A stretch of 10,215 bases of DNA from contig CAMLIT010000137.1 in assembly GCA_946480295.1 (NCBI GenBank), positions 1 to 10,215 of the forward strand, given 5' to 3'. Numbering within the stretch: position 1 is the stretch's first letter; the number at the start of each line of letters is the position of its first letter. The DNA is from an uncultured Gemmatimonadota bacterium. Lineage in GTDB: Bacteria; Gemmatimonadota; Gemmatimonadetes; Gemmatimonadales; Gemmatimonadaceae. The position numbers and the translations under genes are program-made. Under the pieces are notes generated by a model. The model had not been told where the DNA came from. It saw nothing but the letters and a program-made list of their open reading frames with translations, and searched no databases. Of the stretch, positions 1 through 7,667 are shown one piece after another.

Positions 1-119
1 CGCCCCCCCCCCCTTCTCCCCCTTGCGCTTGTGGCGGCGGGTGGTGTTGCGCTCGTGGAGCCCACCTCCACCCCCCCCCCCACCCCCCCCCCCACCCCCC
101 CCTCGACCCTTGCCCCTCT
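1..119. repeat. C/G homopolymer low-complexity tract at the window edge
   Basis: The plus strand carries C runs of 11 (3-13), 11 (71-81), 11 (83-93) and 8 (95-102). The last three are separated by single A bases, giving a 12-base period. Read on the minus strand these are poly-G runs inside kdsA, where conserved coding sequence is expected. The abrupt loss of homology and a frame slip around position 60 suggest a low-quality contig end, such as poly-G calls from two-colour sequencing chemistry. A genuine low-complexity insertion cannot be excluded from the sequence alone. Confidence 0.6.
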
Positions 120-557
120 CACCTTCCTCACCGCGCCCGCCATCGCCTCCGGCGCCATCCACTGCCCCTTCTTGATGTTCACCGGCTTGCCCGTCGCGCC
201 GGCGGCGATGAGGAGGTCGGTCTGGCGGCAGAGGAAGGCGGGGATCTGGAGGACGTCGACCACCTCGGCGGCGGGGGCGCACTGGTCCGGCTCGTGGACG
301 TCGGTGAGGATCGGCAGGCCGGTGGCGCGGCGGACGCGCGCGAGCCGCTCGAGCCCCTCGTCGAGGCCGGGGCCGCGCGCCGCGCCGGGATTCGACCGGT
401 TGGCCTTGTCGAAGCTCGCCTTGTAGACGATGCCGCCGGGCACTCGTTCGGCGAGACGCGCGAGGTGCTCGCCGACGCGGAGGTTGAGATCGTCCGACTC
501 GAGCACGCAGGGGCCGGCGATCAGGAAGAGCGCGTCGGTGCGAAAGCGAACGGTCAC
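1..557 (-). CDS. kdsA: 3-deoxy-D-manno-octulosonate 8-phosphate (Kdo-8-P) synthase, 3' part lost or corrupted
   Basis: KdsA condenses phosphoenolpyruvate with arabinose-5-phosphate to Kdo-8-phosphate, the first committed cytoplasmic step of Kdo synthesis. The GTG start (557-555) comes one base after the pyrG stop. The reading gives FLIAGPCVLES near residues 10-20, then YKASFDKANRS, RGPGLDEGL, ILTDVHEP, VVDVLQIPAFLCRQTDLL and KPVNIKKGQWMAPE, all family signatures in the right order. Good homology ends near residue 146 (about position 120). Beyond that the frame holds only Gly/Val-rich low-complexity sequence, whereas KdsA normally continues to about 270-280 residues. A neighbouring frame at 60-40 reads LHERNTT, which resembles the expected (T)ERGTTFGYN segment, so the true gene probably continues past the window with errors here. 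As third gene after kdsB and pyrG it completes a Kdo-activation unit. Identity is very secure for 120-557; the 3' part is not usable. Confidence 0.93.
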   Translation of the reverse strand, partial: MTVRFRTDALFLIAGPCVLESDDLNLRVGEHLARLAERVPGGIVYKASFDKANRSNPGAARGPGLDEGLERLARVRRATGLPILTDVHEPDQCAPAAEVVDVLQIPAFLCRQTDLLIAAGATGKPVNIKKGQWMAPEAMAGAVRKVRGARVEGGVGGGVGGGVEVGSTSATPPAATSARGRRGGG

Positions 558-558
558 G

Positions 559-3005
<2,447 letters not shown>

Positions 3006-3047
3006 CGGCGCTGGGATGCGCGGCGGTCCGCAAGATTCACGCCCTGT

Positions 3048-3076
3048 AAGATACTGGGAAATCGGGGGTTGGGCAA
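3048..3076 (-). promoter_or_regulatory. candidate sigma70-type promoter for kdsB-pyrG-kdsA
   Basis: On the minus strand TTGCCC (3076-3071) is followed after exactly 17 bases by TATCTT (3053-3048); each matches four of six consensus bases. A start site about 7 bases downstream would leave a leader of roughly 35 nt before the kdsB ATG. The -35 box and spacer overlap the G-rich heptad array described at 3056-3099. This is a pattern match without experimental support. Confidence 0.35.
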
Positions 3077-3099
3077 CCGGGAGGCGGGGACCGGAGACC
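3056..3099. repeat. G-rich degenerate heptad array with G-quadruplex motif
   Basis: On the plus strand the sequence breaks into units of 7-8 bases: GGGAAATC, GGGGGTT, GGGCAACC, GGGAGGC, GGGGACC, GGAGACC. Five G-runs of at least three, with loops of 5, 2, 5 and 4 bases (3056-3089), satisfy the usual G3+N1-7 quadruplex pattern. The G-rich strand is the template strand for kdsB, and the array covers the candidate -35 region. Confidence 0.6.
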
Positions 3100-3117
3100 G
3101 TGGCGAGGAAGGACGTG

Positions 3118-3202
3118 ATTGGTCATTGGCCGTTGCTAATTGGCCCGCCGCTCGGGAGGCCACACAGCGTCCCGAGGGTCGCCAATGACCAATGACCAAC
3201 GA
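3118..3202. repeat. inverted heptad repeat between the peptidase gene and kdsB
   Basis: The left arm is four heptads: ATTGGTC (3118), ATTGGCC (3125), GTTGCTA (3132), ATTGGCC (3139). The right arm is CCAATGA (3182), CCAATGA (3189), CCAACGA (3196). The 13 bases 3118-3130 are the exact reverse complement of 3181-3193, with 50 bases between. Inside is a second 7-bp stem (CTCGGGA at 3151-3157 with TCCCGAG at 3170-3176). The folded RNA could act as a terminator for the upstream peptidase operon, but there is no U-tract, so this is only a possibility. Confidence 0.7.
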
Positions 3203-3243
3203 CGATCGTTCGGCCGTCGGAGTGCGGAGCACGGGCCTCTCGC

Positions 3244-4608
3244 CTAGGGCCGCCGCATCCCCCCCGCCTCCGTGATCTTCCCTGGCGTCGACAGCCGGTA
3301 CAGCAGCACCGCCGCCCGCTTCGTCTGCACGGGCAGCATCCGCAGGTCCGCCGTCTCCTTGTCCGAGTGGTCGTCGTGGCCGGAGAGGCCCACGCCGTCG
3401 ATCACCATCGGGACCTCCCCCGCCACGAACGCCACGTCGGCGGCGCCGGCGCGGGACGGGTCGACGGGCGCCACGGCGCCGAGGCCGAGATCGCGGCTCA
3501 CCTGGTCGTACATGGCGAGCAGGCGCCGGTTGCCGGGCGAAGGCGCCATGGGCGGGTAGCCGTCGTCGAAGGTGATCTCGGCGGTGGTCTTCGGGAGGTG
3601 CCGCGCGACGATGGCGCGCATGTCGTTCTTCGTGCGGGCGAGCTGCTGGGGCGTGAGGGTCCGGATGTCGCCCGTCACCACCGCGCGGTCGGCGACGACG
3701 TTGGTCTTGCCGGCGGCGGTGCCGCTGGTGCCGGTCGTGTCGACGGCCGCCGCGGAGCCGCCGACGATGAGCCCGGGGTTGATCGTGAGGTACTGCTCGA
3801 GGGAGAGGCGGGAGTAGATCTGCGACACGATGCGCGCCGCCTCGTACACGGCGCCGGCGCCGATCTGCGGCGTGAAGACCTGCGAGGAATGGCCGGCGAT
3901 GCCGGTGGTGGTCACGCGCCAGGAGCCCGCGCCGCGGCGCGAGATGACGGCGTAGCGCGGGTCGCCCGGTCCATCCTCGAAGCCGATCGCGGCGGTCGCG
4001 CCGCGCGCCGCGTCGACGAGGGCGCGCCGGGCGGAATCGACGGGCGCGCCCGGCTCCTCCTCGTCGCCGTCGTAGACGATCGTGACGTTCATCCGGTCGA
4101 GCGCCCCCGCGTCCTTCAGCGCGCGCAGCGCCTCGACGATGATCACGTCCCCGCCCTTCATGTCGATGATGCCGGGCCCGCGCGCCGTGGAGTCGTCGAG
4201 GCGCTGGAAGCGCTGGAAGGGACTGCTCGGCTCGAACACCGTATCGAGGTGGCCGATGAGGAGCACCTTCGGCCCGGGGCCGTGGTGCTCGGCGACGAGG
4301 TGGCCGGCGCGATGGAAGCGCGTGCCGTCCACCCAGCGCGTGGTGAAGCCGAGCGAGTCGAGTTGGGCGCGGAGGACGTCGCCGACGGCGCGCACGCCGG
4401 CGAGGTTGAGCGTCCCGCTGTTGATGTCGACGAGACGCTGGAGGAGGGCGAGCGCGGCGGCGTCGTGCGCGTCCACCGCGCGGACGATGGCGCGCTCCGA
4501 GGTCGAGAGCGGGGCCGCGCCGCCCTGGGCGCGTGCCTGACGAGAGGCGAGCAGCGCGACGGCGGCGGCGAGCGCCGTGGCGACGCGGCGGGAGCTGGAG
4601 GTCGGCAT
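3244..4608 (-). CDS. secreted M20 family metallopeptidase, glutamate carboxypeptidase (carboxypeptidase G2-like)
   Basis: This is probably a zinc-dependent exopeptidase of family M20A that removes a C-terminal residue (often glutamate) from peptides or conjugates; the substrate is unknown. The 454-residue product starts with a Sec-type signal peptide (hydrophobic stretch 9-22, likely cleavage after ARA near residue 27), so it is exported. Metal and catalytic motifs are intact: GHLDTV (His120, Asp122), GPGIIDMKGG (bridging Asp149), DGDEEEPG (general base Glu183, ligand Glu184), IGFEDG (Glu211), the dimerisation-domain GHSSQ (His240) and LSGHDDHS (His411). The Asp149-Glu183 spacing equals that of Pseudomonas carboxypeptidase G2 (Asp141-Glu175). 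The ATG at 4608 is chosen because it opens the signal peptide; the frame stays open further upstream only as an artefact of high GC. The TAG stop lies at 3246-3244. It is last in the block after a HAD phosphatase, 44 nt away. Confidence 0.9.
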   Translation of the reverse strand: MPTSSSRRVATALAAAVALLASRQARAQGGAAPLSTSERAIVRAVDAHDAAALALLQRLVDINSGTLNLAGVRAVGDVLRAQLDSLGFTTRWVDGTRFHRAGHLVAEHHGPGPKVLLIGHLDTVFEPSSPFQRFQRLDDSTARGPGIIDMKGGDVIIVEALRALKDAGALDRMNVTIVYDGDEEEPGAPVDSARRALVDAARGATAAIGFEDGPGDPRYAVISRRGAGSWRVTTTGIAGHSSQVFTPQIGAGAVYEAARIVSQIYSRLSLEQYLTINPGLIVGGSAAAVDTTGTSGTAAGKTNVVADRAVVTGDIRTLTPQQLARTKNDMRAIVARHLPKTTAEITFDDGYPPMAPSPGNRRLLAMYDQVSRDLGLGAVAPVDPSRAGAADVAFVAGEVPMVIDGVGLSGHDDHSDKETADLRMLPVQTKRAAVLLYRLSTPGKITEAGGMRRP

Positions 4609-4615
4609 GAGGCGC

Positions 4616-4635
4616 AATCTACCCCGCACGCGGGG
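4616..4635 (-). promoter_or_regulatory. hairpin plus TAGATT hexamer before the M20 peptidase
   Basis: In the 44 nt gap before the peptidase, a GC stem (CCCCGC with GCGGGG, 4622-4635, very tight loop) is followed directly on the minus strand by TAGATT (4621-4616). Exactly seven bases then precede the ATG. TAGATT fits the TANNNT -10 pattern, and the spacing is what a leaderless transcript starting at the ATG would need. No -35-like hexamer is visible. The hairpin could also be a weak terminator or processing site for the upstream gene. Confidence 0.35.
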
Positions 4636-4652
4636 CGCGCGGCGAGCGCCGG

Positions 4653-5318
4653 TCAGGCAGCCCGCTCGGCGCGCCCGATCTCGACGCGCACCCCGCCGGC
4701 CGGAGACAGCCGGACCCAGACGTGCGCGAGATCCGGCACGATCAGCCCCGCGGGCTGGAGCGCCTCGGCGTCGTGGGTGGTGGTGAGCGCGAGGAGCTGC
4801 ATGCCGGCGCTGCGCGCCGCCAGCGCCCCGGCGGGTGCGTCCTCCACCACGACGCACTCGCCGGGCGCGGCGCCCAGGCGGCGCGCGCCCTCGAGATAGC
4901 CCTCCGGATCGGGCTTGCCGCGCGTGATCGCGTCGGCCGTGACGAGCACCTGCGGGACCGGAAGGCTCGCCGCACGGAGCCGCGCGAGGGCGACGCTGCG
5001 CACGCCGGAGGTCACCACCGCCCATACGTCGGCGGGAAGCTGCGCGAGCAGCTCGGCGGCTCCGGGCAGGGCGACGATGCCGCGCGTGTCGGTCGACTCC
5101 GTCGCGATCAGCCGCGCAAGCTCCGCCTCGGCATCGAGATCCGGGCGCACGAGGCGGATGGTGTCGATGGCGCGGCGGCCGTGCACGATCGGCATCAGCT
5201 CGGCGGGGTCCAGGCCGACACGCCGTGCCCACTCCGACCAGTGGCGCTCCACGTTCGCGGTGGAGTCGGCGAGGACGCCGTCGAGATCGAACAGCAGGGC
5301 GTTGGCGCGCAGCGACAT
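4653..5318 (-). CDS. HAD-superfamily (subfamily IA) sugar-phosphate phosphatase-like hydrolase
   Basis: This is a 221-residue cytoplasmic HAD hydrolase, the usual size for single-domain phosphatases with an alpha-helical cap. All four catalytic motifs are present: motif I LFDLDGVLADS (nucleophile Asp11, acid/base Asp13), motif II VVTSG (Thr103/Ser104), motif III Lys135 in GKPDPEGY, and motif IV VVVEDAPAG (Glu159, Asp160). The cap lies between residues ~18 and 85. The GKPDPEGY and EDAPAG signatures point to the YfbT/YqaB/glycerol-3-phosphatase or 2-deoxyglucose-6-phosphatase branch, so a small phosphorylated sugar or polyol is the likely substrate; the exact one cannot be read. The ATG at 5318 puts DxD at the usual ten residues from the start. 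It lies 44 nt downstream of the barrel protein and 44 nt upstream of the peptidase, with a short hairpin and TAGATT before its own start. Confidence 0.9.
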   Translation of the reverse strand: MSLRANALLFDLDGVLADSTANVERHWSEWARRVGLDPAELMPIVHGRRAIDTIRLVRPDLDAEAELARLIATESTDTRGIVALPGAAELLAQLPADVWAVVTSGVRSVALARLRAASLPVPQVLVTADAITRGKPDPEGYLEGARRLGAAPGECVVVEDAPAGALAARSAGMQLLALTTTHDAEALQPAGLIVPDLAHVWVRLSPAGGVRVEIGRAERAA

Positions 5319-5325
5319 GGCGCGA

Positions 5326-5358
5326 AATCTAGCCGTGCCCGGCTCGCGCGGCCGCGCG
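5326..5358 (-). promoter_or_regulatory. hairpins plus TAGATT hexamer before the HAD gene
   Basis: The 44 nt gap upstream of the HAD gene holds a perfect 14-bp palindrome CGCGCGGCCGCGCG (5345-5358). Next comes a 5-bp stem with a 4-nt loop (AGCCG/CGGCT, 5331-5344), then TAGATT (5331-5326), again exactly seven bases before the ATG. The layout repeats that before the M20 peptidase, which strengthens the case for a real signal. There is no recognisable -35 box. A leaderless promoter or an intra-operon attenuator/terminator is possible. Confidence 0.35.
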
Positions 5359-5362
5359 GGGG

Positions 5363-6856
5363 TCAGCGCGCCATGGAGAGGCCGACGCTCACGCGCACCT
5401 TGCCGCGCGCGGGATCGACCATCGCGTCGAGGCGGACGAAGCTCAGCGCCAGGCGGACGCCCGCGTTCTGCTCGAGCTTCGGCAGCCGATGCACGCCGGC
5501 CGCGCCGAGCAGGTGGCGGATCTGCAGCGTGGGCTGGCCGGCGAAGGGGATGTTGATGCCGGTGATGGGAATGGAGTACGCGCTCTGGACGAACAGGAGC
5601 TGATCGCCGCCCTCGGAGAGCAGGCCGAGGAACGGGAGCGTGCCCGAGCCGCCGAGATACGCCCAGCGCTGGCGCGGCGCGGTGTCGCTCGCCGTCACGA
5701 TCCAGTGCGTCTCGAGGTCGAAGCGCTGGTTGGCGAAGGTCGGGAATCCCACGGTGCCGTGCACCGCGGTCTGGACGAAGTGGCGGCCGCCGGGCGCCGA
5801 GGTCGCGATCTCGGTGACGACGTTCGCGCCGGCGGCCACGCCCCCCTGCCCCTGCCAATCCACGCGCGCGCCGACGAGCGCGGAGGAGATGGTCCCGTCG
5901 TCGACGCGCGGGTTGGGGCGAAGCATGTGCTCTCGCGAGTGGCGGCCGAAGATGCTCCACGGACCGCCCCTCGCGCCGCTGTCGGGGCGCACGGACCAGG
6001 CTCGCTCGGCGCGATAGCCGAGCAGCGGCTCGATCTGGGCCGTCGGCAGGTTCACGAGGTAGTGACCGACGAGCTGCGCCCGATCGGCGCGATAGTAGTT
6101 CCGCGCGTCGATGCCGAGCGCGAACGCGGCCGCGGAGTTCACGAGGTCGGACCAGATCCAGCCGTCGTTCGTGAAGGTGGATCGACCCACGAAGGCATCG
6201 AAGCGCGTGAGGGCGCTCGCCTGGAAGTCGCCGCTGACGGCGGGATCGAGGCGACCGAGCTGCGATCGGTAGGTGACCGTCGGCGCGAGCTCGAGGCGCG
6301 CGCTGTCGAGCGAGACCTGCGGCCCGAACGGAAGCGACAGCCCGTCGGAGCGATCGTAGGTCGGCACACCGAACCCGTACACACCGGCGAGGGTGACGGG
6401 CGGCGAGGGGGGCGCGCCGAGGCGGCGGTAGTCGAGCACGTAGCCGCCAGGCGCGGGATGGATGTCGTAGGTGAAATCGCGATAGCTGAGATAGCCGCCG
6501 CGCACGACGCCGAGCATGGAGCGATACGCGCCACCGCCGATCGCGACGACGCGGCCGTCGACCTGCGCCCCCGGATGGACGAAGGCATCGCCGCCGACGA
6601 CGATGACGTCGCCGTGGACGGTACCGGCGATCCGCGCCGAGCGGCCGAGGACGATCACCGTCTGGTTCTCGTTCGAGCCGCGCGGAAGCAGGACCGGCGC
6701 GCGGCCGGGCGTCACGAGCCGATGCGGCGTGGTGAGCGCGGACTGCAGGATGCGCCCGCCGGCGCTCGGGCCGAGGGTGCGGATGGTGACGGTCTGGGCC
6801 GTCGCGAATCGCGCGCTGGCGGCGAGGAGCAAGCCGGTCAGCGCGCGACGAATCAC
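5363..6856 (-). CDS. secreted bactofilin-like / outer-membrane beta-barrel-like protein
   Basis: The 497-residue product of unknown function starts with a signal peptide (hydrophobic ~5-19, cleavage near ATA|QT at residues 20-21). Residues ~65-115 are a short-repeat beta-rich segment with alternating hydrophobics and glycines, such as VIVLGRSARIAGTVHGD and VIVVGGDAFVHPGAQVDG; this resembles bactofilin-type polymer-forming folds but is exported. From about residue 150 onward there are many alternating amphipathic strands rich in Tyr, Gly and Arg, opening with YDRSDGLSLPFGPQ. This looks like an outer-membrane barrel of the surface-antigen/omp85-like type seen in Bacteroidota and Gemmatimonadota. 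The C terminus (VSVGLSMAR) is strand-like but lacks the usual terminal aromatic residue. The GTG start (6856-6854) overlaps the trpG stop as GTGA, so it is translationally coupled to an unrelated cytoplasmic enzyme. Domain architecture is inferred by eye; the gene itself is secure. Confidence 0.75.
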   Translation of the reverse strand: MIRRALTGLLLAASARFATAQTVTIRTLGPSAGGRILQSALTTPHRLVTPGRAPVLLPRGSNENQTVIVLGRSARIAGTVHGDVIVVGGDAFVHPGAQVDGRVVAIGGGAYRSMLGVVRGGYLSYRDFTYDIHPAPGGYVLDYRRLGAPPSPPVTLAGVYGFGVPTYDRSDGLSLPFGPQVSLDSARLELAPTVTYRSQLGRLDPAVSGDFQASALTRFDAFVGRSTFTNDGWIWSDLVNSAAAFALGIDARNYYRADRAQLVGHYLVNLPTAQIEPLLGYRAERAWSVRPDSGARGGPWSIFGRHSREHMLRPNPRVDDGTISSALVGARVDWQGQGGVAAGANVVTEIATSAPGGRHFVQTAVHGTVGFPTFANQRFDLETHWIVTASDTAPRQRWAYLGGSGTLPFLGLLSEGGDQLLFVQSAYSIPITGINIPFAGQPTLQIRHLLGAAGVHRLPKLEQNAGVRLALSFVRLDAMVDPARGKVRVSVGLSMAR

Positions 6857-7428
6857 CGCGCCAGCTCCAGGAAGTTGCGAAGGATCGTCTTGCCGTCCGG
6901 CGTCATGACGGACTCCGGGTGGAACTGGACGCCGAAGACGGGATGCTCGCGATGCCGCACGGCGTGGATCTCGTCCGCGTCGTCGGAGGCGCGCGCGGTG
7001 ATCTCGAGCGAATCGGGAAGGCTGTCGCGCTCCACGACGAGGGAGTGATAGCGCATGACCTGCATCGGGCTCGGCACGCCGGCGAAGAGGCCCGTCCCGT
7101 CGTGCACGATGCGCGAGGTCTTGCCGTGCATGACGTGATCGGCGCGCACGACGCGCCCGCCGTACGCCTCGCCGATCGCCTGGTGCCCGAGGCAGACGCC
7201 GAGGATCGGAATCTCGCCCCCCCAGCGCCGGATCGTGGGCACGGTGATGCCGGCGTGCGCCGGATCACAGGGCCCCGGGGAGAGGACGATAGCCGATGGC
7301 GACAGATCGCCGATCTCCTCGACCGCGATGGCGTCGTTGCGCCTCACGACCACGTGGGCCCCGAGCTCGCCGAGGTACTGGACGAGGTTGTAGGTGAAGG
7401 AGTCGTAGTTGTCGATGACGAGGAGCAT
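6853..7428 (-). CDS. trpG: anthranilate / aminodeoxychorismate synthase glutamine amidotransferase subunit
   Basis: This class-I glutamine amidotransferase releases ammonia from glutamine for a chorismate-using partner (TrpE for tryptophan, or PabB for folate). The 191-residue length fits the free-standing subunit. Visible motifs are IDNYDSFTYNLVQYLGELG (5-23), LSPGPCDP (49-56), the nucleophile elbow GVCLGHQ (Cys79), and GVQFHPES with His170 and Glu172 completing the triad. RYHSLVV (126-132) is also characteristic. The ATG at 7428 is chosen because the IDNYDSFTYN motif starts four residues in; the open frame upstream is repeat-derived. No trpE, trpD or pabB lies next to it, so it could equally be pabA or serve both enzymes. 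It heads block 2 after a heptad-repeat gap and overlaps the following gene by 4 nt. Confidence 0.93.
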   Translation of the reverse strand: MLLVIDNYDSFTYNLVQYLGELGAHVVVRRNDAIAVEEIGDLSPSAIVLSPGPCDPAHAGITVPTIRRWGGEIPILGVCLGHQAIGEAYGGRVVRADHVMHGKTSRIVHDGTGLFAGVPSPMQVMRYHSLVVERDSLPDSLEITARASDDADEIHAVRHREHPVFGVQFHPESVMTPDGKTILRNFLELAR

Positions 7429-7463
7429 GACGGGATGCGGACGGGGCCGGTGTACAGCAATTA

Positions 7464-7667
7464 GGGGACCGGGAGGGGAATATAGGGGTGCGGGAGGGGC
7501 GAGGGTCGACGGTCGAGGGTCGAGACGGACGCGCTCCGCGCTGCGCCTTCCGCTTGCCGCTTGCCAAGCATCCTCGCGCGTGTGGTGCTCCCGAGCGGCG
7601 GACGGAATCGCGGACGGCGGAGTGCTTCTCGACACTCGCCCCTCGTCCCTCGCCCCTATCCCCTCGG
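7464..7667. repeat. intergenic heptad-repeat element with inverted arms, between xerD and trpG
   Basis: On the plus strand 7464-7524 reads as consecutive heptads: GGGGACC, GGGAGGG, GAATATA, GGGGTGC, GGGAGGG, GCGAGGG, TCGACGG, TCGAGGG, TCGAG. At 7628-7667 there is a C-rich array in the other orientation: CTCGACA, CTCGCCC, CTCGTCC, CTCGCCC, CTATCCC, CTCGG. The 30 bases 7495-7524 match the reverse complement of 7628-7657 at 26 positions, enclosing 103 bases. That interior has its own repeats (GCGGACGG twice around 7598-7620; CGCTTGC twice around 7551-7564). Both arms hold quadruplex-type G-runs, on opposite strands. The right arm covers the xerD stop codon and last codons. No coding sequence is supported here. 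Confidence 0.8.
7479..7509 (-). promoter_or_regulatory. possible promoter for trpG inside the heptad array
   Basis: On the minus strand TATATT (7484-7479) matches the -10 consensus in five of six bases. It is preceded after 19 bases by TCGACC (7509-7504), a four-of-six match to TTGACA with a slightly long spacer. Transcription would leave a leader of about 45 nt before the trpG ATG. Both boxes are made of heptad-repeat units, the AT-rich unit being GAATATA on the plus strand. Weak, pattern-based evidence. Confidence 0.22.

Noticed and set aside
3199..3219. Rho-independent terminator downstream of the peptidase
   Set aside because: Only a weak five-base stem with a long loop can be formed and no T-tract follows, so it falls short of a terminator call.
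4609..5232. N-terminal extension of the M20 peptidase up to position 5232 (662 residues)
   Set aside because: The extra part is Arg/Ala-rich, lies in a shifted frame over the HAD gene, and would bury the clear signal peptide that begins at 4608.
5489..7048. Long plus-strand open frames opposite the barrel protein, trpG and other genes (also 3367-4899, 7488-8351, 8570-9643)
   Set aside because: All mirror confident minus-strand genes, have biased low-complexity composition and no motifs. They are shadows of GC-rich coding sequence.
7464..7667. CRISPR array or insertion sequence in the xerD-trpG gap
   Set aside because: The repeats are only 7 bp and degenerate, there are no regular spacers, and no transposase frame or target-site duplication is visible.
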